Shown here piece by piece: positions 22,456 through 33,335 of a DNA stretch of 64,000 nucleotides; position 1 is the first letter of the stretch, and each line of letters begins with the position of its first letter. This stretch comes from Hyalella azteca (lineage: Eukaryota > Arthropoda > Malacostraca > Amphipoda > Hyalellidae), in the NCBI RefSeq assembly GCF_000764305.2, contig NW_025942346.1:1-64000 (forward strand). The letters run 5' to 3'. The notes under the pieces were generated by a model. The model worked only from the letters and a program-made list of their open reading frames with translations. It was not told the DNA's origin and did no database searches. A program made the position numbers and the translations under genes.

Positions 22456-23280
22456 GCGAGTGTAAAAAGTATTGTTGAAATGTGGTCGACGAATAATGAT
22501 CACTGAGTTAGGAACCGCAAATGAGAATTACACGGAATGTGTCGTTAATAATTTTCTGTAAAAATTTTCTTGTTTAATAATATTTGATTATATTAAACAG
22601 ACAGAATTTATCTTTAGGCTCACTCCTGATCGCATTGAAATTGCTCATTTATTAGGTTGAAATTTCTCGCGCACTCAATTGGATAAGTAAGCCCTAATTA
22701 AACCGAAGTAAAACGAATTAGGGTAACATTTCTCAACTAACATGCATTATTTCTGCCTGCTTCACCCAAAACTATGTCTAAAATTAATTTTAGGTTAAAA
22801 GAACCATGAAAAATTATTTTGTTTCCGTGATCCGTGGGGGCAGGTTCTGGAAATGCTTCCTTAATTTAAAGTAATTAGAAGCTCTATGTTCCCCAACTTC
22901 CAGACTGTACATTAAATTGGTAATTATATAGTACAATACCATTTCAGATTTATTTCATTAATATTAAATAAAAATGTTGTATACAAAATTTTAGAAACTT
23001 TTATTTTGTTCATCAAATATATGTTCAACATACAACAATGTAAACTTATAAATCATTTTTGTGAGTTAATCAATCTGTGGTTAATAAATCGCAGATTTTC
23101 AATACAAGATTATTTTCCACTGACAAGTTGCTCATTTATGACATACAATTTCTGGAGGAGAACGTTCAATTTTTTCGTTGTAATTTGTATGTGTTATTCA
23201 TTACCTCAATAACCTATTACACCAACTCATAAACTGAACAATGTTGTCTGTACGCTGGGCAATCACGATACCAAACTTAG

Positions 23281-23740
23281 TTGATAAATAAACTGCTCCT
23301 AACCTCAGGAATAGCTTACTTAGGTACGTCAGACTCTCACTCAAGTGCTCAGTACTACGATATGGAAAATGAAAAACGACGAAGTAAATCTTATTAATAA
23401 TTTTATAATATTTATCTAAATATAATTAAAAGATTATACGCCATTCGGCGAGTAATAGTTGACTTAAAATTATTCATTGGAAATTGGCGACTCAAGGACC
23501 GCCCCTGAAATATCAACAGCGCGTCATAGTAGCGGACTCCACGTGACCGGCACTGCGTGCGTCCAAGCATCGCCGGCGCGGGAACACAGCGGGGGTTGTT
23601 CGCTGTGTTGGAGGCGGGAGGTAATTATGTGTCCACACATGGGTGCTCATACAACACTTTGTGTTATCCTGCATTGTGTTATCCTGCATCGTGTTATCCA
23701 CTCTTCTTTGTCGCAAGTTAAATCCAAGTGATTGAGATTT
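23281..23740. other. Spacer with GC-richer block
   Basis: GC-richer at 23480-23640. It carries the GGTAATTATGTGTCCACACA sequence shared with 21.3 kb, and a short tandem TTGTGTTATCCTGCA (about 23658-23700). Overlapping frames on both strands are not supported as genes. Confidence 0.5.
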
Positions 23741-24660
23741 CGTATATAACATCGTTGAATAAACTGAGACCCATTACGTTATTGTTTACATTGGCTGTTA
23801 GGCGTAGAATTTTTCTGTACTCTGGTGCAGCTACTGACATTCATGGTTTGTTTGCTGTAGATGATATCCAGCAACGGTTGAACGTGTAATGTGAATAGCT
23901 TCATCATACTTAGAATCACGCGTATGTCGTTTATTCTCAATAGTGGCGGTACGGAGGCCACTTGCCAGCGTAACCTTCGTCAACATTTCTGGCTGTTCTC
24001 CATTTATGATCCCCATATAATTCGCTGAATAATAGAGTATATATTAGAGGTAGTATTGTCTTCCTGTAAATGATATTGAATTAATCGGATTATGGAGAAG
24101 CATGATGCGCTGTACACTGAATGTGACTATTTTAGTAGACTAATAAACATCTCTAATAATTTAAAGATTGCTACACATGCCAAACATACAATGATTATTT
24201 GTTATAGTTTACCAATGGCCAATTAAAGAGCTTATATATTGAAGATAATGTTTTCTACACCCAATGATATAAATTAAACATAAACCAAAGTACTCGTAAT
24301 ACGAAGCACTGTAACATTTCTCAGCTTATATGCTTCATATCTGCCTGCTGTACTACAACCTCTTTATTGATAAAATAAATTTTAGGTTCATCGTGTTAGA
24401 AAAGAATAACATTTTTGTGATCCTTCGGTGGCCGTTCTCTAAAGGTTTTAATCTTATAGTAATTAGAAGCTCTACGGACCACATTATGCAAACTGTATAT
24501 TAACATTGGTATTTTTCAAGTATCCTGCCATGTGAAATTTCTTACCTAACATTTTGCCTATGGCGAAGTCACTATTTTGGTTCGGTGATTATCTTCGTGC
24601 ATTGGGTGCGGAAAAAAATCTTTTCCGCTGGCACACGAATTGTAAATACGGGAACTAATA
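23741..24660 (+). repeat. Type-E unit, highly diverged
   Basis: Keeps GGCTGTTAGGCGTAGAA, CTCTGGTGCAGCTACTGA, TAATGTGAATAGCTTCATC and CTCAATAGTGGCGGT, matching type A in order but with many changes. The hairpin is not recognisable at the expected site. The 3' part keeps the TGCCTGCTGTACTACAACC block. Confidence 0.6.
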
Positions 24661-24735
24661 AGTTTAAAATTAAATCTTCTACACAATAATATTTTTAGAC
24701 AATACAGACGCTTTCTATCATTTGTGTCGCTCTGT

Positions 24736-24930
24736 ACGACAGCCCGCGAGGAGAAACTACAAAGCTCCTGCCTGTTGCGTACGTCGCGCAGTGAAATATC
24801 TATACTTTTCTACCTTTCACCAGATTGACGAACCAGGTTTTCTAAGTTGGTTCACATTACCAATAATAGCGATGGGTTTAAAAATGAGAAATCATATCTG
24901 ATGACAAGTTAGTGATGTCTTAAGGTACAT
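24736..24930 (+). repeat. Dispersed repeat H, copy 1
   Basis: Matches 28417-28610 with small changes: GCCCGCGAGGAGAAACTAC, TGCGTACGTCGCGCAG, TTTTCTAAGTTGGTTCACAT. In copy 2 it runs directly into repeat G, so H may be the left part of that element. Confidence 0.75.
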
Positions 24931-25170
24931 TAAGGTTTTGACTCGGGCTAGGTTATTTGGTGCAGTCCCGCAGCACTGTTTTGATACGCGCGCTATCATT
25001 AAGAAAAACATTTCTTATGGTTTGAATTCAAACTCATTTGTATCCGTACTTCCATGTTTCGTTCCTTCGGAAGAAAATTTTGCTCACAGGCCTGTAAATT
25101 TGCAGAAATCTAGACAATGTTTTGTCATAGTTATCATGTTAAGGGAATAAATCTGAAATGGTAAGGTGTA
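24931..25170. other. No recognised feature
   Basis: Short AT-rich spacer between repeat H and the 97-bp-type repeats. A 70-codon frame (24938-25150) is not supported by any motif. Confidence 0.35.
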
Positions 25171-26915
25171 TCAAAATTAAGGTGTAGCAATATATATACT
25201 ATATATTGCTTCATCACAATGATATATCAAGCTGAACAGTGTATAATATATACAGACTTGAGGCAGTGATATATTCTAATGATATTCGAATCTATACTAT
25301 ATATTGCTTCATCGCAATGACATTTCAAGCTGAACAGTGAATAATTCAAAGTCATGTCAATGTTCTCACATAGCTGTACTGTAGACACTGAAACATTGCA
25401 TCAATATACATTGATGCGCAGTACACAGTAATATATTGCAGTGGTAATTGTAACTGCACTGTAAACCGTTCAATATTACAATAATTTTGATGCGTGAACT
25501 TTAAGCATTACAATACTTTTCTATCTGAACTACAGAATGTAGATAGAGCCACGGTGCAGAAAAATTCTTGGAACCGCAAATTGTACGACGTAGTTGATGC
25601 CCTTCGCGGGCTAAAAGAATTCTGTGAATATATCAGTTTGGCTTCAATTCACGCTCGTTTTCTTCTACGCTCAGTAATTGTTTAAGGGTGTACTATCGTT
25701 CCAATTTCTTGTAAGGGAAATTACACTTGAAATTAGTTCTGATCCCGTACTGTCGAGCCTTTATGTAGGTGTGTATAAGTAAGGTTGTGAAAGTCTCATT
25801 CGTATACTGAAATAAGTATTGAAATCTGAGTTATAGGATGTGAAGAGATTGTTACTCAGACATATTGTGACCACAATAATGGTGCTACGTCCGCCAACAT
25901 TCCAGGGCTGCGGGTAATGCTGGCACGATCAGTAGCAATACTTATTATTAATCAAGTATTTTGTCTACAACAAAACAGCGCGTCTTAAACTGCTACTATA
26001 TGCGTATGAAGATTTTGGCTCTCAAGTATCCAGAATTTTTTTTTTTTTTGAAATAAATTTGGCCTGTTGTAGTAAGTTGGGCAATTCTAAGTCCTAATAT
26101 TAAATTAGTGATTCGAGACAAGATCCATGCAGAGACCGGCTCTTATAATTACCAATATTATACGGCGAATTTATCTTATAGAATCTTGTTTTACGTAGTG
26201 GGTCAGGCATTATTATAAAAGTTTTTATCCTTTCACTTTTCTTTAGTTAGGTTATTCTGAAGAGTAAATAATATATCTAATTTATAATGCTAACAGGAAT
26301 TAATATACTCAATTTCTCGAAAAAAATGATGTTGAGGCGTTTAACTTGGAGAGAACTGGCTGTAACATTTATGAGAAAATTTCATAAAGAGTTAGCTGTG
26401 GACTCTATTAATCAGTTGCGAACTCTTGATCGTAGAGCACGTGGCAACACATTATAGTTTCGGGGTAACATATCTACTCTGGCATATAACATATCGGTCA
26501 TTTGATTTGCTAACGATGAAATGCCTTAACTATCTAAGAGCTTACAGAGCCTCGAAGAATTCCAGGTAAATGCAAGCGTAATTCAACACCCAGTTCAGCT
26601 TCGTCGGAAATTCTTTTGAGATTGAAGTAATTGTAAACTATCAAAATTGTCGCAACGAGTCAGCTCGACCTCTATATACAGATGGTGTATATAACATCAT
26701 GAAATAACAGTGAGTGAGGCATATGAAGCTTTCAATACATTGATTTTCATATGTACAAGTTTTCTCCTCTCTGATGCAGGCACTGAAGGGTCATAGTGTG
26801 TATTTTTAAAAATGTCCTATGTCTGACCGCAGGGTGATGTGAATAATTTAGTTATACCTCGAACCGAAATCAATTCGTTAATGCTCAGTAGTGGCCGTTG
26901 AGTCACCATTGCTTC

Positions 26916-26949
26916 CACAAGAATTGTCAAAGGGAAGAAAGCTTCCTAA
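26916..26949 (+). other. Variable cassette A3 (34 nt)
   Basis: Flanked by CACCATTGCTTC and AATATTTTTAAACCC. Contains GGAAGAAAGCTTCC, which could form a 5-bp hairpin of its own. Unlike other cassettes. Confidence 0.75.
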
Positions 26950-26960
26950 AATATTTTTAA

Positions 26961-26988
26961 ACCCTCAGTTACCGTTAGGTAATAGGGT
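26961..26988 (+). other. Conserved unit hairpin (type A)
   Basis: ACCCT/AGGGT and TTACC/GGTAA with loop GTTA. Confidence 0.75.
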
Positions 26989-27755
26989 ATTATGATGCAC
27001 GTATATGAAGCTGTTGATATTAATTAAGTAGTGAGAGCACTTATAATCTGCACTGAGTGTAAAGATTTAACTTGATTGCTAAGAGCGTCTCATGCGTTAA
27101 TGATTTTTGTGCATATAAAGCGTACAAAGATTATTTGCTAAAATGTACTTCTGGAAAGTTTTAAATTTTGATAATCGGAATCATCGCAATGCATCTGGCA
27201 ACTTTTCAAGGCTGCGTGTAATGCTTACACAATTAGCACTATGCTTATTATTCAAAAAGTAAATTTTTAACATCACTACAGCACGTGGACCAATTGACAA
27301 TCTCCATTGAAAATATGCAATTTCTCGCTCTTATAGCAGTGTAAAAAATCCTTAGAGCAGGAAGTAGTGAATCTTAGTCTTTGCTATGTCACTAATGCTC
27401 ACAATGTCGGACGATCTGAAAGGTTCAATTGAATTAAATCATTTACTATGATACCGCACAACGTGTCTACCTGGACGTGGAGTACAGCTTTCTCAACCAG
27501 CAACAATTGATGGTGGGCTTTGAGTTATCATTACCAGCTAGGAAGTATAAAATACTTTATGTATTTACTTAAGTTATGACTTATACATGTTTTCCTTCTA
27601 GTTATATTCATCTAACAAAAAATATGTCGCTTGTTCCTGTCAAACTGCTTTTAGCTCATAACCTTAGTTGAAAAAAAAGGAAATTGTCGTCAAGGAATCC
27701 CATGCATAACAAATCTAACAAACGGAAAAAGAAACTTTGAAACCAGAAGTAATAC

Positions 27756-28019
27756 TGTGCGGGAATAGTATACATTTATTCATATTTTTAGCAAAAATTT
27801 TTTCATTTTCATTCAGACTTTCAGTTCCGCAGTTTAGGTTTTGTATACTTTCAGGATTTTATTCAGTCATGTTTTAGACTTTAGCTGGAGTGGGCTGTAC
27901 GACACAACGCAATTGTAAATACGTGTTTTACCAAATATATTGTGAATAATCCGTGTCTTATATGTACTGAAAACCTTTCCTGACCGTTTGAGAAATTATT
28001 AAGAAGTAGTCCCCCAGCA
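27756..28019. mobile_element. Probable solo LTR
   Basis: A 264-bp insertion that begins TGTGCGGGAATAG and ends CCCCCAGCA (TG...CA) and is flanked by ATAC on both sides (27752-27755 and 28020-28023). Other type-A units read across the site without it (for example around 51377, AGTATGACAAAAAAATTC). A short TG...CA element with a 4-bp target duplication and no internal region fits a solo LTR of a gypsy-like retrotransposon. The class is inferred. Confidence 0.65.
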
Positions 28020-28416
28020 ATACAAAAAAATTCTTGACAGTATACAGAGAAAAGTGTCCTTTAAGAAACACAATCAATATTGTCCTCATTATTTGTTTTT
28101 TATAAAGCAATTAAACCTTTTTAGTATTGAATAAATACCAACTCACTCATTCTGTGTATGGGAAACTGCAGGCTTCATGTACATTATAGGTGAATATCAC
28201 GCAATGAAGGGTGCGCGTCTGAAATAAATTCACCGTGTAGCAGATTAATAAAAAAATAATTAAATAAATTGTTGTTACCTTCCCCAAGAATCTTCCTGTT
28301 AGTATCTCAGATTATGGGCTATTGAACTCCCGAATAACGAGTCTACAACGACTACGCCTAATCTGGTCTTATCCTGCCATACTTGGATGTAAAATATTTA
28401 TCCATATTTTTATTCG

Positions 28417-28610
28417 ACTGCCCGCGAGGAGAAGCTACAAAGCTCCTGACTGTTGCGTACGTCGCGCAGACAAATATCTATACTTTTCAACCTTTCGCCA
28501 GATTAGCGGAGCAGGTTTTCTAAGTTGGTTCACATTACCAATAATAGCGATGGGTTGAAAAATAAGAAATCATATCTGTTGACAAGTTAGTGATGTCTTA
28601 GTGTACATAT
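28417..28610 (+). repeat. Dispersed repeat H, copy 2
   Basis: Second copy of 24736-24930, directly followed by repeat G. Confidence 0.75.
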
Positions 28611-30960
28611 GTTTGTTAGTGTATAATATGTTTGTTTATTATAATGCCCTTATATATGCTTTTATTATAGATCCTATATACTTGCTAATTATTGCGCCCA
28701 TATTTGATCATTAATTAGTCATTAAAGGATGTACCTCTGGAAGATGGCGCCCGTCCTCCCTACCGCCCCTGCCGCCCGCGAGAAGAACAGAATGGAAGAA
28801 CGCGACGATCGACCGCGCACACCTCACCTTGCAACTGCTGGAAGCGCACTGACTCCGGAGGCGAGCTTGAGCTAGAGTGCAACTTCCTGCCAAGGCTCTA
28901 CAGACAAGAAGGCTTGAGAAGAGCATCCTATGCATGAAGGAATTTTGATCCTGCTTACAACATTTAGACTTCATCGATGCTACAGAAAGATAAAACAATT
29001 AATTTTAGTATAATTAAAAATATTCTACTTAATACAAGGAACATTTTATTTGGATGGCATGAATATTAGAGCTTTCTAAATCACCTGCAGTATCAGAGAC
29101 TCTAGAGGACCTCAAGCACCACCATATGGCAACACCGTCCTGTACATGCCAAATGTCACCAGTTGTTCGAAATAACCTGAAATTGGGCAATTGTTGACGG
29201 CCTAGCCTTAATCCTGTTATATTTTATCGAACACTAGCAATGTTTTCGTTTTTCTATTACTGAAATAGAAACCAGCAAATAGCTACTGCTATTTGCTGGC
29301 TTGTTTAATGCAGTGGTTCCCAAACTTTTTCAGGCTGGCGCCCCCTTTGGCTCCCTTGTGAATTTCTATCGCCCCCCACAGACACATATAAATACATACG
29401 CCTCTTTCTATAAAATTTCGTACGCTGCAATTTTAAAAGATAAAGGTTAAACATAAATGTGTATTTCACAAATAGAACCCCATTTAGTGAACCAATATGT
29501 TTTTCAGCTGTTTTAACTGTTTCAGCACTAGAAACCTAGGACGTTTCGGGCAAATTTACGGCCGGACTCGTAGCCGGTCTCAGGACCAATCTCCAAATTC
29601 AATTATCAAGTAATATATCCCAAACTAATGAACGCAGCTCAATGAAACTTGGAGCATGTACTCTTCAGAACCTAACGGTGATGTTTAGCATGTGAAAAAT
29701 TTTTTAATTTCACCTTCATTCGTGAGTTATATTGCTATACAGGCCGAAATTCGCAGCCAGTGATCAAAGAATTTCTTCCAAACTATTGAACAGATTTGAA
29801 CGAAATTTTGAATATACATTCCTAACTACCAAACAGTGATTTTTTTAGATATAAAACATTTTTTGATTTACCTTCGGTTGCGATTTTTTTCACCTCACCG
29901 TCATTCTTGATTTCACACTTCCTTATATTCGGCCCGTATCGCCTGGTAATTTGTCGCTTTAATTCGCGGTGATCAAAAAATTTCTTCTAAACTACCGAAC
30001 AGATTTCAACGGAACTGTGTATATAATACCTAACCTCCCAACGGTAATGTTTAGCTCGTCACAATTTTTCTATTTTGCTTTCGTTCGCGATTTATACAGA
30101 AATAGGAGAAACGACCGGCTTTTCCACCGGCCGTTTTAACCAAGAGCCGCTTACGTATAGCCGTATAACTCGCAAACGAAGGCAAAATTGAAAAAAATTG
30201 TAACGAGCTAAACATCACCGTTGCTGAGGTTAGGTATTTAAATACTAAGTTTCGTTCAAATCTATTCAGTAGTTTGGAAGAAATTTCTTGATTACTGCGA
30301 ATTTAAGCACGTATTGCTGTTTAAATTACGAATGAAGGTGAAATGAAAAAAAAAACTCGCGAACGAAGGCACAATCGAAAAAATTTTCGCTAGCTAATCA
30401 TTACTGTTGGGTAGTTATAGGATTGAAAATTCAAAAGTTCGTTCGAATATGTTCAGTAGTTTGGAAGAAATTCATTGATCTCGTTGAATTTCGGCCCGTA
30501 TTGCCATTTAACAATGGCAAAAACAAATGAAGGCAAAGTTAAAAAAAATTTTCACGAGCTAAACATTACCGTTAGGTCCTAATGAATACGTGTACCAAGT
30601 TTCATCGAGTTAAGTTAAGTCCGACCGTAAATTTGTCCGAGAAGTAAAACCAGGTGAAGTTAAAAAAAACAAATCTGGGTGAAAAAAACATCCATGGGAG
30701 TCATGATGTGCTGCACGTGTTGTGTACAAACGAACGTTGGAACGTCAAACGAACGTTGGAACTTCGACTTCATACTGCCGCCCCCCTACCGCCCCCCTAT
30801 CGCCCATTTCTTCCTTACCGCCCCCCAAAATCTTTCCATCGCCCCTAGGGGGGCGATATCGCCCACTTTGGGAACCACTGGTTTAATGGGTTTTAACATC
30901 TCAAGTTTTGGTTTGCTTGCCTGCAGGAAGAACTTGCGAAGCCTGCCGTGAATGACCGAG
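28611..30960 (+). repeat. Dispersed repeat G, copy 1, split by hAT element
   Basis: 28611-29310 plus 30881-30960 match 55418-56203 closely, with the intervening 1570 bases absent there. The GC-rich core (around AAGATGGCGCCCGTCC and GGAGGCGAGCTTGAGC) is embedded in AT-rich ends. The right end in both copies is GAGCTGGCGCTGAAAC. No terminal repeats are seen. It could be an old transposon or a duplicated gene fragment. The 95-codon minus-strand frame is nearly the same in both copies and is not credible on its own. Confidence 0.75.
29311..30880. mobile_element. Non-autonomous hAT-like element with fold-back interior
   Basis: Ends CAGTGGTTCCCAAACTTTTT and CACTTTGGGAACCACTG are inverted copies. 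The 8-bp target GTTTAATG is present on both sides (29303-29310 and 30881-30888). Repeat G at 56115-56122 shows the uninterrupted site with a single GTTTAATG. The 8-bp duplication and the CAGTGGTTCCCAAA ends are typical of hAT elements. No transposase frame is present, so it would need help from elsewhere. The interior holds several copies of a roughly 110-bp motif (around TAACGGTGATGTTTAGC), direct in the left half (29640-30080) and inverted in the right half (30150-30620), forming a large fold-back centred near 30115. Confidence 0.92.
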
Positions 30961-31735
30961 CTGGCGCTGAAACTATATTGAGAGCTATAAATAAACCTTG
31001 CTTTATACCCTTGCTGTCGATGTACTCTTATTTCTCTGGAAATTTTTGAATTAGTAACAGAAATCTAGAATTGGTGAAAATGCATAGTTATTTTCTTTCA
31101 TTTGATTTATATTTTTTGGAGATCAGAGCTCCATAGACCTACGTCTGTTCATTAATGCCTACTGACGTAACGGCCGATTTTTGGTAATAGAAACAAATTT
31201 GCCAGGCCTTAATCCGAGCGTTAATCGGTTAACTATTCCATCAAATTCTAGTGGCTTTTCAGCCGTCAAAAATAATTTTTTACAGGTCAAGCAAGATGAG
31301 TCCAATACATTTCACAGCGACTCGACTCTTGTCCGTGGACACTGCTGACGTAGGAAATTTGATGGGGTAACTGCAGAAGATTAGCGATGATGTGATGTCT
31401 GGAATTGTCTTTAAATTGTCTGGAATTTTAAAGAAATTTCAGAGTCAACGTTAAAAATTTGACCTTCATCATTCATTGTAACTTCTTATCTTTAATTTTT
31501 GAAGTGATTTCTAATGCTTTCTTCCTTTACTGGTATATTTTAGTTTTCATTACATAATATTCAAAGTTCGTTCTCATACATCAAGCCACTTGTGCACTCG
31601 TGTGCCAGCATCGCTTGCATTCCCTTTATTTAATTGAAATTCTACCGCAATAAACACAAGTGATCCTTAAAGCTATTAGGTTCCTTTAAAAATAATGTAG
31701 GTAATGTCCATGAAAAAACTATATTCAGGACTCAT
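30961..31735. other. No recognised feature
   Basis: AT-rich low-copy DNA with no unit landmarks. No coding frame of note. Confidence 0.4.
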
Positions 31736-31739
31736 TATT

Positions 31740-31997
31740 CTAAATTTTTGAAGAAAGAAAATGAAGCAAGAAAAGAAGAAGGAAAGAAAAGGAAGAGAGG
31801 AAGAAAGAAGGAATAAGAAGAAACAAAGAAAAGGAAGAAAAGAAGAAAGAAAATGTAGGCAGAAAAGAAGAAGGAAAGAAAAGGAAGAGAGGATGAAAGA
31901 AGGAATAAGAAGAAAAGAAGAAACAAAGAAAAGGAAGAAAGGAAGAAACAAGGAAAAGGAAGAAAAGAAGAAAGAAAATGAAGGAAGAAAATAAGTT
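31740..31997 (+). repeat. Purine-only tract (GAAGAAAGGAA-type)
   Basis: About 250 bases of nearly pure A and G on the plus strand with a loose repeat of AAAGAAGGAAAG. Frames of up to 93 codons on both strands are low-complexity. It could form triplex DNA in principle. Confidence 0.95.
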
Positions 31998-32004
31998 AAC
32001 TTCT

Positions 32005-32225
32005 CCCCCCCCCCGCGACACGGGGACCGAGGAGTTTCTGACGACGCAGCAGCGATCTCGCTGGCAAGTGTTTTCCTTCTTATATTGATTTTATATTATT
32101 TATTGTCAGGAATATTATTTATACAAATAATTATTTCAAGGCTATTGCTTGAACTTATAGTTTTTTGTATATTATAATCATCAGAATAATAATGTGGAAG
32201 ATGTCAATATTCCTTTCCAATAATT
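32005..32225 (+). repeat. Dispersed repeat F, copy 2
   Basis: Matches 2773-2990. It begins with a C-run just after the purine tract. Confidence 0.75.
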
Positions 32226-33335
32226 TCAAATATATTTAGCTATCGCAATGGGTATTTCCACGTACGGAAAGATACACAACCTTGAATATATCAGTCGTGT
32301 TGCAGATTAATGAATTATTTCGGGAAAGAATTCTGATGCCCTGCCCACTTATCGTCTTTGTATTATTTAAGGTTCGGTTAATGAACTCTGGAACTACGAA
32401 TATAAAAGAACTATTCCCAATCTGGTGAGAGCCTATGGGAGTTTTGTTCCTCCAAATTGTTATGTAAACATTCGCAAATTGTTATCCAAACCCTCGCCGT
32501 GCAGCTCCGCTGTATATCTTTGTGTTCACGATAGCGTCTATGTGTGTGAAGAATTATGAACCTTGTGGATAAATAAAATCGGAAAATTTATTATCCATGT
32601 ATGCACATTTTTCTAAGGGATCCAAGACTATATATCTTTATGTTTAAGATTTATTAATATGACAGAATGTCATCTTCGCACATACAGCGTGGCCTCATAT
32701 GCTCCAGTTCAAAATTATAAGAGAGTTACTCATAGAAATAGAGAATCGAGAACGTGTGATCATAGAGCATGTAGCAGTGGAGCAAGTTCTTGGGGGTAAC
32801 ATATTTATAAAGGAGTGTTGAATATCCGACTTTTGATTCACTAACAATGAAATGAGTAAATTATTTTGCAGTTTACCGATTATGAAGAGTTGCAGATTGC
32901 AAGCGGATTTCAATTTGAAATTGCTGCTTCTTAAGTGTTGTATTAGGTTCAAGTAATTGAAAACATCCATACTCTTTTTATTGTTACAAGTTATCTTGAC
33001 GTAGAATTACAGGTGTCGTGTTTAGCATTGTTGAAAAATAATAAGCGAAGCTTGAAAAGTTTTTTTATGCATTGGCTGCTTCTTTCTTTAGTGATTCAAG
33101 ACAAGATCCATGCAGAGACCAGCTCACATTTTTACTATATTATAGTACGAATTAATGAAGTAACTTCATGTTGTACAAGACCTTGCCTTCTAATGGATAT
33201 TTTATCTCTTAACTATTCTATAATACTCTATTGCTGCAGAGCAGATGATGATACCAATCATTCTACATCAACATATTATACATTTTATTTTTACAATATT
33301 AAATACGTCAATCGAGACTCATGAAGAGTTGTCCG
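32226..33335 (+). repeat. Diverged leader and type-D unit
   Basis: 32240-32500 resembles the C-type leader loosely (GTTGCAGATTAATGAATTA, GAACTCTGGAACTACGAAT). 32640-33330 is a type-D unit with head GATCATAGAGCATGTAGCAG (32758-32777), like 6361 and the deleted copy at 44826. Confidence 0.65.

Larger units (their letters stand above)
21520..23280 (+). repeat. Type-C unit, full length with insertion
   Basis: Starts with GGTGAGGCGTTGAACTGGGA, then the head (TCTTGATCATAGAGCATG at 21625) and TAGGGGTAACATATCTAAAC. A 148-base insertion (21961-22108) is followed by a second version of the preceding block, so this unit looks recombined. The central TCTGCTGCAGCCGCTGAGC block is at about 22237, and the hairpin at 22430-22455. 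The 3' part lacks the CTTTATA-flanked insert of type B. Confidence 0.8.
25171..28310 (+). repeat. Type-A unit, copy A3, with long leader and LTR insertion
   Basis: Begins with two 97-bp-type copies (25175-25350), then the full leader: GATAGAGCCACGGTGC at 25543, CCCGTACTGTCGAGCC at 25745, TGTTGAGGCGTTTAACTTGG at 26330. Head at about 26427, inverted repeat CATATGAA...TTCATATG at about 26720-26752, central block at 26768, cassette 26916-26949, hairpin 26961-26988. A probable solo LTR interrupts it at 27756. The 63-codon frame at 25494-25685 is broken in the 1.5-kb and 17.5-kb copies, so it is not called a gene. Confidence 0.85.

Noticed and set aside
25494..25685. 63-codon frame in the type-A leader with protein-like composition
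   Set aside because: Homologous stretches at about 1440 and 17470 contain early stops.
28711..28998. 95-codon minus-strand frame also present at 55519-55806
   Set aside because: It lies within duplicated repeat G and shows no domain; similarity follows from recent duplication.
31676..32021. Several frames of 60-93 codons rich in F/S/L or K/E/R
   Set aside because: They are translations of a purine-only tract on both strands.
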